36,852 bases of DNA from an uncultured Bacteroidales bacterium (GTDB lineage Bacteria; Bacteroidota; Bacteroidia; Bacteroidales; Marinilabiliaceae). The position numbers and the translations under genes are program-made. The notes under the pieces were generated by a model. It had not been told where the DNA came from, did no database searches, and was given only the letters and a program-made list of their open reading frames with translations. Shown one piece after another: positions 23,889 through 32,732 of the stretch; the stretch's first letter is position 1; each line of letters opens with the position of its first letter. Location: assembly GCA_937892255.1 (NCBI GenBank), contig CALAUL010000037.1, positions 1 through 36,852 of the forward strand. The letters are read 5' to 3'.

Positions 23889-25046
23889 ATGGATACAGGA
23901 TTCTTTCAATTCATGGGCGATAGCCTTGCTCAGTTTTGGTCATATACAGCCTTTGCGAACTTCACTATAGGACACTTAGTGATGATAGCTATAGGTTTGT
24001 TTTTCATCTATCTTGCCATAGCAAAGGAGTACGAGCCGATGTTGTTGGTGCCTATTGGCTTTGGTATATTGATAGGCAATATACCTTTTGTGCCGGGCTT
24101 AAAGATAGGTATATATGAGACGGGTAGTGTGCTCAACTATCTCTATTTTGGAGTTAGTCAGGGTGTTTATCCGCCACTTATATTCTTGGGTATAGGGGCT
24201 ATGACGGACTTTTCTGCTCTTATCTCCAATCCGCGTATGGTTCTCATTGGAGCGGCTGCACAGGTGGGAATCTTTGGAGCCTATGCGTTGGCGTTGGCTT
24301 TGGGCTTTACGCCCAATGAGGCAGGTGCTATAGGTATCATCGGAGGTGCTGACGGACCGACGGCTATCTTCCTTTCGTCTAAGTTAGCCCCTGACTTGAT
24401 GGGTGCAATAGCTATCTCTGCTTACTCATATATGGCTCTCGTTCCGGTGATACAGCCTCCTATAATGCGTCTTTTGACGACCAAGAAGGAACGTGTCATT
24501 CGTATGAAGACACCACGTAAGGTGTCACACAAGGAGAAAGTGATGTTCCCTATATTGGGCTTGTTGCTCACATGCTGGTTAGTACCATCAGGCCTTCCGT
24601 TGTTGGGTATGCTTTTCTTTGGTAACTTACTAAAGGAGAGTGGTGTTACGAAACGTTTGGCGGATACGGCAAAGGGTCCACTTATTGATATAGTCACAAT
24701 ACTTATCGGAGTGACAGTGGGAGCTTCGACACAGGCTACAACGTTCTTGACAATGAAGTCAGTAGGTATCTTTGCCCTTGGTGCTGGCTCGTTTGTCATG
24801 GCAACAGCTGGAGGTGTCTTGTTTGTTAAGTTGTACAATCTCTTTGTCAAGGAGGAGAACAAGATTAATCCGCTCATTGGCAACGCAGGTGTATCGGCTG
24901 TGCCTGATAGTGCGCGTGTGAGTCAGGTTGAAGGTTTGAAGTACGATAAGACAAACTACTTGCTCATGCACGCTATGGGACCTAACGTTGCAGGTGTCAT
25001 AGGTTCTGCTGTTGCAGCAGGTATAATACTTAGTTTTTTCAGTTAA
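23889..25046 (+). CDS. mmdB: Na+-translocating methylmalonyl-CoA decarboxylase, beta subunit
   Basis: 385-residue integral membrane protein of the OadB/MmdB/GcdB family, which decarboxylates carboxybiotin and pumps about two Na+ out per CO2. About ten hydrophobic segments are visible. Family markers are GGADGPTAIFLSSKLAP, around the Asp used for Na+ and carboxybiotin, and the late NPLIGNAGVSAVPDSARVSQ. Together with mmdA, the gamma gene and mmdC it makes the full pump that ends the succinate to propionate pathway. It is the last gene of the operon and is followed by a good terminator. The substrate assignment (methylmalonyl-CoA rather than oxaloacetate) rests on mmdA. Confidence 0.93.
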   Translation: MDTGFFQFMGDSLAQFWSYTAFANFTIGHLVMIAIGLFFIYLAIAKEYEPMLLVPIGFGILIGNIPFVPGLKIGIYETGSVLNYLYFGVSQGVYPPLIFLGIGAMTDFSALISNPRMVLIGAAAQVGIFGAYALALALGFTPNEAGAIGIIGGADGPTAIFLSSKLAPDLMGAIAISAYSYMALVPVIQPPIMRLLTTKKERVIRMKTPRKVSHKEKVMFPILGLLLTCWLVPSGLPLLGMLFFGNLLKESGVTKRLADTAKGPLIDIVTILIGVTVGASTQATTFLTMKSVGIFALGAGSFVMATAGGVLFVKLYNLFVKEENKINPLIGNAGVSAVPDSARVSQVEGLKYDKTNYLLMHAMGPNVAGVIGSAVAAGIILSFFS

Positions 25047-25073
25047 GTTACCAGTCTATATTTATCTACGAAG

Positions 25074-25106
25074 CACCTTGTCACGTCATGTGGCAAGGTG
25101 TTTCTT
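25074..25106 (+). terminator. Terminator of the decarboxylase operon
   Basis: CACCTTGTCAC (25074-25084) pairs with GTGGCAAGGTG (25090-25100), one G-U pair, loop GTCAT, then TTTCTT. Confidence 0.85.
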
Positions 25107-25248
25107 CTTAGGTACGCTCAGTATGAGCATTAGCAAGAGGGTGCAAGAGGTGTGCGAGAGATATTATGAGCATTGACAGAGTACCTATACCTATATATAA
25201 AGCCATCATATAACCTGTCAGAGTGTGTATTTACTTCAAAAATAGTAT

Positions 25249-25256
25249 TACCTTTG
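25249..25256 (+). promoter_or_regulatory. -7 element of the ygiQ-pepO transcript
   Basis: TACCTTTG, an exact TAnnTTTG match 20 bases before the ATG at 25277. The -33 box is unclear (TGTG at 25224-25227, spacer 21). Confidence 0.5.
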
Positions 25257-25276
25257 TGAGGTGATAAAATAGTGAT

Positions 25277-27136
25277 ATGTCGAAAGAGTACGATATAACA
25301 AAATGGTTACCCACGACGCGTAAGGAGATGGAGTTGCGTGGTTGGGACGAGGTAGATGTGGTGTTGTTTTCGGGAGATGCTTATGTCGACCATCCGTCGT
25401 TTGGAGTAGCAGTTGTGGGACGAGTCTTGGAGTCGTGTGGATTGCGAGTAGCTATTGTTGCGCAACCTAATTGGCGAGATGACTTGCGAGACTTCAAGAA
25501 GATGGGGCGTCCGCGTATGTTCTTTGCTATATCGGCAGGTGCTATGGATTCGATGGTCAATCACTATACAGCCAATCGCCGTCGTCGTTCTGATGATGCT
25601 TACACACCTGGTGGTAAAGCTGGTTTTCGTCCGGACTATCCTACTATCGTTTATACGCAGATACTCAAACGTCTATATCCCGATGTGCCCGTTGTGGTAG
25701 GAGGTATAGAAGCTTCACTTCGACGTGTGACGCACTATGACTATTGGCAAGATAAACTGCGGCCTTCGATATTGGTTGACTCAGGAGCAGACATGCTCAT
25801 CTATGGCATGGGCGAGAAGCCACTTAGGGAGTTGGCGACACTGCTTAGAAAGGGAGTCCCGTTTGGTTCGTTGACCACAATACCCCAAACAGCGTTCTTG
25901 CAAAGCATAGATATTGACCTTCCAAAGAACAAACGATGGCAGACACTTGAACTTGCCTCGCATGAGAAATGTCTTGAGGATAAGATGTCGTATGCTAAGA
26001 ACTTCCGCCATGTGGAAGAAGAGGCCAACAAGAAGCATGCATCGCGTTTGGTGCAACGTGTAGATGATAAGTTGGTTGTCATCAACCCTCAGTATCCGCC
26101 GATGACAGAGAAAGAGATAGACTATTCGTTTGACTTGCCATACACCCATTTGCCACACCCTAAATACAACGGCAAAGGTGACATTCCGGCTTATGAGATG
26201 ATAAAGAACTCTGTCTGTTTGCATAGAGGTTGTTTTGGAGGATGTAGCTTTTGTACCATCTCGGCACATCAGGGGAAATTCATTGCCTCTCGTTCAGAAC
26301 GTTCGGTGCTTGCAGAGGTGGAGAAGATAAAGACATTGCCGGGATTTAAGGGCTATCTTAGTGACTTAGGCGGACCGAGTGCCAATATGTATGGTATGAA
26401 GGGACGAGATGAGAAACTATGTGATGTGTGTGCACGTCCGTCATGTATTTTCCCTACAGTCTGCAAGAATATGAATACCGACCACTCGCGACTGACAGCC
26501 CTCTATCGCAAAGTCGATAGTATAGAGGGAGTAAGGAAGTCGTTCGTTGGTTCGGGTGTCAGATATGATATGTTGCTTAATGACAATGCAAGTGAAGCAG
26601 AACGCAGAAGCCATAGAGAATACACCAGAGAACTTATTTCGCGTCATGTCTCAGGACGACTTAAGGTGGCACCTGAACATACCTCAGATGGTGTGTTGTC
26701 AGTCATGCGCAAGCCTTCGTTTGCGCTCTTTGGTCGTTTCAAGAAAGAGTTTGAACGCATCAACAAGGAGTGTGGTCTAAACCAGCAGATAGTACCGTAC
26801 TTCATATCAAGTCACCCGGGTTGTAGAGACGAAGATATGGCAGAACTTGCGGTGTTGACTAAGGATATGGACTTCAAACTCGAACAGGTGCAGGATTTTA
26901 CACCGACGCCAATGACGGTCTCAACGGTGATATATTATTCAGGTATTCACCCTTACACCCTTAAACCCGTCATGACAGCTAAGACACAAGAAGCAAAACT
27001 ACGACAGCGTATGTTTTTCTTCTGGTATAAGCCCGAGTATCGCACAAAGATTATTGCAACGTTGAAAAGCATGCGTCGTACAGACCTTGTAGAACGTATG
27101 TTTGGTAAGGTAAATCAGAAAAAGAGATATAAGTAA
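25277..27136 (+). CDS. ygiQ: YgiQ-family radical SAM protein
   Basis: 619 residues, UPF0313/YgiQ family. The radical SAM cluster motif is CFGGCSFC (Cys319, Cys323, Cys326; CxxxCxxC), preceded by the N-terminal YgiQ domain (WLPTTRKEMELRGWDEVDVV, GGIEASLRR). Later segments such as LKVAPEHTSDGVL and EQVQDFTPTPMT are typical of the family. The reaction is not established. The family is widespread, cytosolic and iron-sulphur dependent. The stop overlaps the start of the M13 peptidase gene by one base (TAATG). Confidence 0.9.
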   Translation: MSKEYDITKWLPTTRKEMELRGWDEVDVVLFSGDAYVDHPSFGVAVVGRVLESCGLRVAIVAQPNWRDDLRDFKKMGRPRMFFAISAGAMDSMVNHYTANRRRRSDDAYTPGGKAGFRPDYPTIVYTQILKRLYPDVPVVVGGIEASLRRVTHYDYWQDKLRPSILVDSGADMLIYGMGEKPLRELATLLRKGVPFGSLTTIPQTAFLQSIDIDLPKNKRWQTLELASHEKCLEDKMSYAKNFRHVEEEANKKHASRLVQRVDDKLVVINPQYPPMTEKEIDYSFDLPYTHLPHPKYNGKGDIPAYEMIKNSVCLHRGCFGGCSFCTISAHQGKFIASRSERSVLAEVEKIKTLPGFKGYLSDLGGPSANMYGMKGRDEKLCDVCARPSCIFPTVCKNMNTDHSRLTALYRKVDSIEGVRKSFVGSGVRYDMLLNDNASEAERRSHREYTRELISRHVSGRLKVAPEHTSDGVLSVMRKPSFALFGRFKKEFERINKECGLNQQIVPYFISSHPGCRDEDMAELAVLTKDMDFKLEQVQDFTPTPMTVSTVIYYSGIHPYTLKPVMTAKTQEAKLRQRMFFFWYKPEYRTKIIATLKSMRRTDLVERMFGKVNQKKRYK

Positions 27137-29190
27137 TGAAACAAAAGAATACTATGAAGACAAAGGATTTGTTGGTTATCTGTGGTATGGGCAGTATGGC
27201 ACTATGTGGAGGATGTCATACAAAGACAACAGCAGATAAATATGCACGATTCACTGTTGAGGACAAAGATATGTCAGTCTCACCGGGTGATAACTTTTAT
27301 CAGTATGTCAATGGTGGTTGGTGCAAGTCACATCCGCTGCCAGATGAGAAATCACGCTTTGGCTCGTTTGATATAGTGTCGGACGATGTAGAGTTGAAGG
27401 TCAAAGCTATAGTAGAGGAGGCGAGTAAGAATCCAGGCGCAGTGGGTTCGGCAAACCAGCGAGTAGGTGACTTCTATGCTTCAGGTCTTGATATGGACAA
27501 ACGTAATGCAGATGGTGTGACTATGTTGTTGCCACTCTTAGAGAATATAGATAAGACAGACCTCACACCTATGAGTATGGCAAATATCATGGTGGAGATG
27601 ATGTACAAAACCACCTCACTCTTCATGTCGTTCTATAGCACGCCTGATATGAACAACAGTTCGATGACCATTGCGGAGTTGTGGCAGTCGGGTTTGGGTA
27701 TAGGCGATAGAGACTATTACACATCAGACGACGAAGCATCAGCTAAAGTGCGAGCAGGCTATGAAGCAATGTTGGTCAAGTACATGAACCTCTTGGGCTG
27801 GGAAAATGCTGAGGCACGTGCAAAGGCTGTTATGGCATTGGAGACACGTATGGCAGAGAACCAAAATACCAATGTTGAGAATCACGATCCACAGAATATC
27901 AACAACATGATGACGTTGGAACAGATAAAGAGTGAATACACCTTTATTGATTGGGATACATTCTTAAGCGCATTGAAAGTAGAGGTGACGAGTATCAATG
28001 TTGCTCAGCCAAAATACTTCGTAGCTCTCAATGATATAATATCGGAGACAGAGCCAGAAGTCTTGAAAGACTATATCAAACTACAACTTGTTGCATCGTC
28101 AGCACCGTTTACATCGCAGGCGTTTGTTGACACATCATTTGACTTTTACGGTAGAGTGATGAGTGGTTCAAAGGAGATACGTCCTTTGTGGAAACGTGTA
28201 CTTTCTGTTGTTGATGCATCATTAGGGGAGCAGATAGGTCAGGTGTTTGTTCAGAAGCATTTCCCGCCAGCTGCTAAACAACGAATGGAGACGCTCATAG
28301 AGCATCTACGCACAGCATTCTCACAGCGTATAGACAAACTCACATGGATGAGTGATAGCACAAAAGTGGCAGCGAAAGATAAGCTCATGGCTATCGATGT
28401 CAAAGTGGGTTACCCAGAGAAATGGAAAGACTATTCGGGTGTTGTCATATCGCGAGAGAAGAGTTTCCTTGAAAACTATTGGTCAGCAAATAGCTTTGCT
28501 ATAGACTTTGACCTTGCTAAAATCAACAAACCAGTTGATAAGACAGAGTGGTACATGAGTCCTCAAACAGTTAATGCGTATTACAATCCGTTGGCAAATG
28601 AGATAGTATTCCCGGCAGGCATTCTACAGCCACCATTCTTCTACGCTGAGGGTGATGACGCTGTTAACTATGGAGCAATAGGTGTTGTGATAGGACATGA
28701 GATGACACATGGCTTTGACAATATGGGTAGTCAGTTTGATAAAGAAGGCAACCTGAACAACTGGTGGAAAGCAGAAGACTCTGAGCGTTTTGAAGCCATA
28801 GGTAAGAAAATCGTTGAACGCTTTGCTAAGATAGAAGTGTTGCCAGGACATAATATAAACGGAGAGTTGACATTGGGAGAGAACATAGCAGACTTAGGAG
28901 GTGTCAATATCTCATATCAGGCCTTCCGTAATGCCTGTGGTGATGTTGAACCAGAGGCTATCGATGGTCAGACAGCAGACCAACGTTTCTTGCTCTCGTA
29001 TGCTCGTATATGGGCAAACAATATTCGTAATGAAGCACTTATCAATCAGGTTAAGACAGACCCTCATTCACCAGGTAAATATCGTGTGAATGGCACAATA
29101 CCAATGGTTGATGTCTACTATAGTGCATTTGGTGTGACAGAGAAAGATTCGCTATACGTACCACAAGAGGAACGTATCTCACTTTGGTAG
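27136..29190 (+). CDS. pepO: M13-family zinc endopeptidase, lipoprotein (PepO-like)
   Basis: 684 residues, neprilysin/PepO family, probably degrading small exported peptides. The zinc site is HEMTH (His521, Glu522, His525) in IGHEMTHGFD, with the third ligand Glu582 in ENIADLGG (Asp586 follows). The N-terminal M13 domain starts near DKDMSVSPGDNFYQYVNGGW. A lipobox-like CGGC places the lipid-bearing Cys at residue 27. The coupled TAATG start (27136) is chosen; an ATG at 27154 also gives a good signal peptide. The C-terminal Trp (ERISLW) is typical of the family. A two-way terminator follows. Confidence 0.93.
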   Translation: MKQKNTMKTKDLLVICGMGSMALCGGCHTKTTADKYARFTVEDKDMSVSPGDNFYQYVNGGWCKSHPLPDEKSRFGSFDIVSDDVELKVKAIVEEASKNPGAVGSANQRVGDFYASGLDMDKRNADGVTMLLPLLENIDKTDLTPMSMANIMVEMMYKTTSLFMSFYSTPDMNNSSMTIAELWQSGLGIGDRDYYTSDDEASAKVRAGYEAMLVKYMNLLGWENAEARAKAVMALETRMAENQNTNVENHDPQNINNMMTLEQIKSEYTFIDWDTFLSALKVEVTSINVAQPKYFVALNDIISETEPEVLKDYIKLQLVASSAPFTSQAFVDTSFDFYGRVMSGSKEIRPLWKRVLSVVDASLGEQIGQVFVQKHFPPAAKQRMETLIEHLRTAFSQRIDKLTWMSDSTKVAAKDKLMAIDVKVGYPEKWKDYSGVVISREKSFLENYWSANSFAIDFDLAKINKPVDKTEWYMSPQTVNAYYNPLANEIVFPAGILQPPFFYAEGDDAVNYGAIGVVIGHEMTHGFDNMGSQFDKEGNLNNWWKAEDSERFEAIGKKIVERFAKIEVLPGHNINGELTLGENIADLGGVNISYQAFRNACGDVEPEAIDGQTADQRFLLSYARIWANNIRNEALINQVKTDPHSPGKYRVNGTIPMVDVYYSAFGVTEKDSLYVPQEERISLW

Positions 29191-29227
29191 AAAACGGTTT
29201 TTAATTAGGGATTAGGAAATGTTAGTA

Positions 29228-29262
29228 AAAAGGCGTTCACTTATTGAAGATGAACGCCTTTT
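29228..29262. terminator. Two-way terminator between pepO and the acyl-CoA synthetase gene
   Basis: AAAAGGCGTTCA (29228-29239) and TGAACGCCTTTT (29251-29262) pair perfectly over 12 bp with an 11-base loop; the A- and T-runs serve each strand. Confidence 0.85.
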
Positions 29263-29276
29263 ATACTATTTGTCAA

Positions 29277-30947
29277 TTAGCATGGTATTGTAGAGTTTGG
29301 TTGTTCTCTTATCTCTACTCGTCTTATTTTGCCACTGATAGTCTTAGGTAGTTCGTTGACAAAGTCAATGATGCGCGGATACTTGTAAGCGGCTGTTACG
29401 TTCTTGACATGCTCTTGTATCTCCTTAGCAAGAGTATCTTTATTTATCATAGAGTACTGAGAAGAAAGAACGATAGTAGCTTTGATAGCTTGTCCTCTTA
29501 TCTCGTCAGGCACACCCGTCACAGCGCATTCCAAAACAGCAGGGTGTGTCATTATGGCACTCTCTACTTCAAATGGACTTATTCTATAACCTGAACTCTT
29601 TATGACATCATCTTTTCTACCGACAAACCAGAAGTATCCATCTTTGTCCATCCATGCGACGTCGCCTGTGTGGTAAATATCATTGGCACATATTGTTGCG
29701 GTGCGTTCAGGGTCACGGTAGTACTCTTTGAACAGACCGAGCACTTTCTTTCCGTGGGTGCGGATGACAATCTCGCCTTGTTCGTTGGGAGCAGCCAGTG
29801 TTCCGTCGTGTTTTAATAGAGCTATGTCGTACTGAGGATTACGACGCCCCATAGAACCAGGACGAGGCTCTATCCATGGATAGGTTGCACAAGTAAGAGT
29901 TGTCTCTGTTTGTCCAAAACCTTCCATTAGTTTGATGCCCGTTAGGCGTTGCCATTCCTCAAATACTTTAGGGTTGAGAGCTTCACCTGCTATAGTGCAA
30001 TATTTGAGTGAAGATAAGTCGTAGTTCATTATGTCCTCTTTGATAAGGAAGCGGAACACTGTCGGAGGTGCACAGAAAGACGTTATCTTGTATTTCTGTA
30101 TCAGATGTAGAATGTCGCATGCAGCAAAACGTTCGTATTGGTAAACGAAGACATTAGCACCGGCGAACCATTGACCGTATAGTTTTCCCCATACAGCTTT
30201 TCCCCATCCTGTATCGGCTAATGTGAGATGTAGAGACTCCTCATTTAGGTTATGCCAATACTTTCCAGTTATGATATGAGCGAGAGGATAAGTGAAATCG
30301 TGTGCTACCATTTTGGGGTTGCCTGTAGTGCCAGATGTGAAGTAGAGTAGTGATATGTCATCATTCTCATTGACAACTGTAGGACGAACAAATGCCGAGC
30401 ATTTCTGTATTTCGCTATGGAAGTCAACAAATCCTTCTGGTACATTTGGTCCGATACTTACAACGCACTCAACAGAAGGGGAATCAGGTAAAGCCTTTTG
30501 TATATGAGATATAACAGAATCATCACCACAGCAAACTATCATCTTTATAGAAGCAGCATTTGTACGATATATAATATCCTTTTCGGTGAGTAGGTGAGTA
30601 GCAGGAATAGTGACAGCGCCTATCTTATGTAGAGCTAAGATAGAGAACCAAAACTCTATGTTGCGTTTGAGAATGAGCATTACCATATCCCCCTTTTTAA
30701 TTCCTAAAGAGAGGAACATTGCGGCTGTGCGGTCACTCATCTCTTTCATATCAGCAAAAGAGTATTGTCTTTCTGCACCATTTTCATCTGTCCAAAGAAG
30801 AGCAGGTTTGTTTGGAGCGAGACGAGCCCACTCATCAACTACATCATAAGCAAAATTGAAACGCTCAGGAATGATAACTTCAAAGTTCTCCATAAAGTCG
30901 TTGTATGACGAGAACTCTGTTTTTTTGAGATACTTGCTAAGTAACAT
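29277..30947 (-). CDS. Acyl-CoA synthetase (AMP-forming), medium-chain type
   Basis: 556 residues of the adenylate-forming ligase superfamily; it activates a carboxylic acid to its CoA thioester with ATP giving AMP + PPi. Motifs are LYFTSGTTGNPKMVAHDF (P-loop), EGFGQTETTLTC (A5), GRKDDVIKSSGYRISPFEVE (A8) and the C-terminal PKTISGKIRRVEI with the catalytic lysine. Length and the DFMENFEVIIPERFNFAYDVVDEWA opening fit the medium-chain/acetyl-CoA-synthetase-like branch common in Bacteroidales; the true substrate (short, medium or branched chain acid) cannot be read from sequence. It converges with pepO, and a LytTR regulator lies upstream on the same strand. Confidence 0.88.
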   Translation of the reverse strand: MLLSKYLKKTEFSSYNDFMENFEVIIPERFNFAYDVVDEWARLAPNKPALLWTDENGAERQYSFADMKEMSDRTAAMFLSLGIKKGDMVMLILKRNIEFWFSILALHKIGAVTIPATHLLTEKDIIYRTNAASIKMIVCCGDDSVISHIQKALPDSPSVECVVSIGPNVPEGFVDFHSEIQKCSAFVRPTVVNENDDISLLYFTSGTTGNPKMVAHDFTYPLAHIITGKYWHNLNEESLHLTLADTGWGKAVWGKLYGQWFAGANVFVYQYERFAACDILHLIQKYKITSFCAPPTVFRFLIKEDIMNYDLSSLKYCTIAGEALNPKVFEEWQRLTGIKLMEGFGQTETTLTCATYPWIEPRPGSMGRRNPQYDIALLKHDGTLAAPNEQGEIVIRTHGKKVLGLFKEYYRDPERTATICANDIYHTGDVAWMDKDGYFWFVGRKDDVIKSSGYRISPFEVESAIMTHPAVLECAVTGVPDEIRGQAIKATIVLSSQYSMINKDTLAKEIQEHVKNVTAAYKYPRIIDFVNELPKTISGKIRRVEIREQPNSTIPC

Positions 30948-31010
30948 ATTACATATCTTTTACTATTGACAATTGCTTTATTTGTGTGCAATCGGCAACT
31001 TCGATATCTA

Positions 31011-31029
31011 ATACATTACTATTTTGACA
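31011..31029. repeat. 19-bp direct repeat, copy 1
   Basis: ATACATTACTATTTTGACA, identical to 32147-32165. It begins 64 bases upstream of the acyl-CoA synthetase start and lies just after that gene's -7 element on the minus strand, near the expected transcript start. A degenerate third copy (TACTATTGACA, two T missing) is at 30961-30971. Confidence 0.8.
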
Positions 31030-31032
31030 GGG

Positions 31033-31040
31033 CAAATGTA
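31033..31040 (-). promoter_or_regulatory. -7 element of the acyl-CoA synthetase gene
   Basis: Minus-strand TACATTTG, exact TAnnTTTG match 86 bases before the start codon. No convincing TTTG upstream. Transcription would begin within the 19-bp repeat. Confidence 0.45.
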
Positions 31041-31082
31041 GAAAAAATATTAAAATGTATTCTTGAAATTTGAAAAAAAAAA

Positions 31083-31958
31083 TTATGTCAGCGAATCAGA
31101 AAAGAGTTCAAATACATCTTTTACATAGCTCTTAGATACAGGAATATTCATAGGGGGATTGATTTCGAGTTTAACAACGAAGCCATCTTTTACTTTAGAA
31201 AACATTTTAATATATGATTTATTTACCATGTAACTGCGATGACATCTTACGACACCCTTTTCTTTCAATGTTGGCTCTACTTGTTTCATCGTGTTTCGTA
31301 TCAATATATTTTCAATCTCCATACCGTTACGATAAAATACCGTGATGTAATTATCAGCTCCCTTGATGTAGATGAAATCTTCTGATTTTACACTTAGAAT
31401 CAAATGACCTTTATTGTCATAAAAGTTTATCATTGGTTTTACTATGACGGTATTCTCATTTGTCTCAATACGACCCGCATTCTCTTCCATTGTTTTAAGT
31501 TTCTGATTCTTGTCACACCAAGAAAAGTACAGCCATGTTATGCAGTAAGGAAACAGTAAAACCAGAGCTGTATTTCTAAACGAAATTTTCATGATAACGA
31601 AGATATCACGCATGTCATTGAAAAAGAGTATTTCAAAAAGACTAAAAACAACAGACATGGAGAATATTTCAGCCGCTACCCACAGCAAGTAGGATTTTAA
31701 CGACAACTCTCTTTGTTCAGACGAATAACGTTTGTACATTATTACACGACTTATTGCAACAACCGCTACTCCTGACAAGACAAGAACACATGAGAGTATG
31801 AAATATCTAAATTCGGAAATTTCCGGTATCCACTGTCTGGAATTGAATGGTGAAAAGATATTTATGAATATAAGTGCAAAGACTGCAGTGAATACAATCA
31901 TTTTCACAACATTGCTTTTTTCTAGCAAATATGAAGGTATCTTTTTTTCGAATTCCAT
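31083..31958 (-). CDS. Membrane-anchored LytTR transcription regulator
   Basis: 291 residues: four probable membrane helices in the first 150 (about 20-37, 50-70, 88-108, 120-145), then a linker and a LytTR DNA-binding domain (about 185-285) with DFIYIKGADNYITVFY and VRCHRSYMVNKSYI. There is no receiver domain or kinase; this compact membrane-LytTR form is common in Bacteroidales and probably senses an envelope signal directly. Targets are unknown. LytTR proteins bind direct repeats, so the 19-bp repeats around the gene are possible sites (inference). The start at 31958 lies only five bases after a perfect -7 box; a downstream in-frame ATG at 31901 (MIVFTAVF) would remove 19 cytoplasmic residues but keep the first helix. 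Confidence 0.87.
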   Translation of the reverse strand: MEFEKKIPSYLLEKSNVVKMIVFTAVFALIFINIFSPFNSRQWIPEISEFRYFILSCVLVLSGVAVVAISRVIMYKRYSSEQRELSLKSYLLWVAAEIFSMSVVFSLFEILFFNDMRDIFVIMKISFRNTALVLLFPYCITWLYFSWCDKNQKLKTMEENAGRIETNENTVIVKPMINFYDNKGHLILSVKSEDFIYIKGADNYITVFYRNGMEIENILIRNTMKQVEPTLKEKGVVRCHRSYMVNKSYIKMFSKVKDGFVVKLEINPPMNIPVSKSYVKDVFELFSDSLT

Positions 31959-31963
31959 GTGTG

Positions 31964-31995
31964 CAAATTTAGATAATTTCGCCCCTAATCACAAA
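31964..31995 (-). promoter_or_regulatory. Promoter of the LytTR gene, nearly on the start codon
   Basis: On the minus strand TTTG (31995-31992), a 20-base spacer and TAAATTTG (31971-31964) are a perfect Bacteroidetes promoter. The ATG at 31958-31956 begins five bases further on, where transcription itself should start, so the mRNA would be leaderless or the true start is the ATG at 31901. Confidence 0.65.
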
Positions 31996-32146
31996 ATATT
32001 GTCTCCGATTTTTACCCCATATTTGCAGTTTTTACCCCAACATCTATTTTTTTGCTACTTAGAAATGTCGCTTGTCACTTTTTGTTGTTTGTGACTTTTT
32101 TGCTCTCTTAATTTGTGCTCGTTGTATGGAACAGCTTCGTTGTTTG

Positions 32147-32165
32147 ATACATTACTATTTTGACA
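32147..32165. repeat. 19-bp direct repeat, copy 2
   Basis: Same 19 bases and same orientation as 31011-31029, 189 bases upstream of the LytTR start. The two copies are 1,136 bp apart and enclose the whole LytTR gene with its promoter. Flanking bases differ on both sides. Confidence 0.8.
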
Positions 32166-32279
32166 TTTTGCCTTGTCTGGCAGTGATCAACGGATCCAAA
32201 CGACACGTGTTAAACTGAGAACAACATGAGTTTTGTTCATTCGATAAAACGCATATTTGATGAATCTAACTTTAAACTT

Positions 32280-32308
32280 AAAGTCTGCTTTTATGAGCAG
32301 ACTTTTTT
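32280..32308 (+). terminator. Orphan Rho-independent terminator
   Basis: AAAGTCTGCT (32280-32289) and AGCAGACTTT (32296-32305) pair perfectly with loop TTTATG, followed by more T (six T in all). It points along the plus strand, but no plus-strand gene precedes it within 3 kb. Confidence 0.75.
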
Positions 32309-32322
32309 GTTTCGATATATTT

Positions 32323-32353
32323 ATTGAAAAACGCAAAGAGTTTGCTATCTTTG
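32323..32353 (+). promoter_or_regulatory. Promoter of the SUI1-rarA-kdsA operon
   Basis: ATTG (32323-32326), a 19-base spacer and TATCTTTG (32346-32353, exact -7). Transcription would begin near 32360, which makes the ATG at 32364 an unlikely start and favours 32385. Confidence 0.65.
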
Positions 32354-32384
32354 GACGTGTTAAATGCAGAAGTTATTTGATGGC

Positions 32385-32732
32385 ATGAAAAAGCAACAGT
32401 GGAAAAATAGAGCAGGTGTCGTTTATTCAACGGCTTCGGATTTCAATTATGAGTATGATGATGAAAACGAAGATGAGACATTACCGCCAAATCAGCAGAA
32501 TTTAAAGGTACAATTAGATAAAAAACAAAGAGCAGGAAAGAGTGTAACGCTGATAACGGGATTTGTTGGTTCTGACGACGACTTAAAAGATTTGGGCAAA
32601 CGTCTTAAAAGTTCGTGTGGGGTGGGCGGCAGTGTCAAAGATGGCGAGATATTGATTCAAGGAGATTTCAGAGAAAAAGTGGTGGCTCTATTACAAAAAG
32701 ATGGTTACAAAGTTAAATGCGTTGGAGGATAG
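32385..32732 (+). CDS. SUI1/eIF1-like translation factor (YciH family)
   Basis: 115 residues from the chosen start. The N-terminal half is acidic (EYDDENEDE), the C-terminal half is the SUI1 fold: QLDKKQRAGKSVTLITGFVG, then LKSSCGVGGSVKDGEILIQG, the family core, and KVVALLQKDGYK. Bacterial YciH/SUI1 proteins are related to eukaryotic eIF1 and are thought to bind the small ribosomal subunit; their physiological role is not settled. An ATG at 32364 would add seven residues but leaves almost no leader after the promoter, and MKKQQWKNRAGVVYST fits the family N-terminus. rarA follows with no gap (TAG ATG). Confidence 0.9.
   Translation: MKKQQWKNRAGVVYSTASDFNYEYDDENEDETLPPNQQNLKVQLDKKQRAGKSVTLITGFVGSDDDLKDLGKRLKSSCGVGGSVKDGEILIQGDFREKVVALLQKDGYKVKCVGG

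Larger units (their letters stand above)
31959..32384. other. Divergent intergenic region LytTR / SUI1
   Basis: About 425 bases with no supportable gene. It holds the LytTR promoter, copy 2 of the 19-bp repeat (32147-32165), a plus-strand hairpin terminator (32280-32308) and the SUI1 promoter. The terminator has no known gene in front of it, so a small plus-strand RNA between about 32000 and 32280 is possible. Confidence 0.55.

Noticed and set aside
32226..32327. 33-residue ORF (MSFVHSIKRIFDES...)
   Set aside because: It reads through the perfect terminator hairpin and into the SUI1 promoter, so it is very unlikely to be translated.
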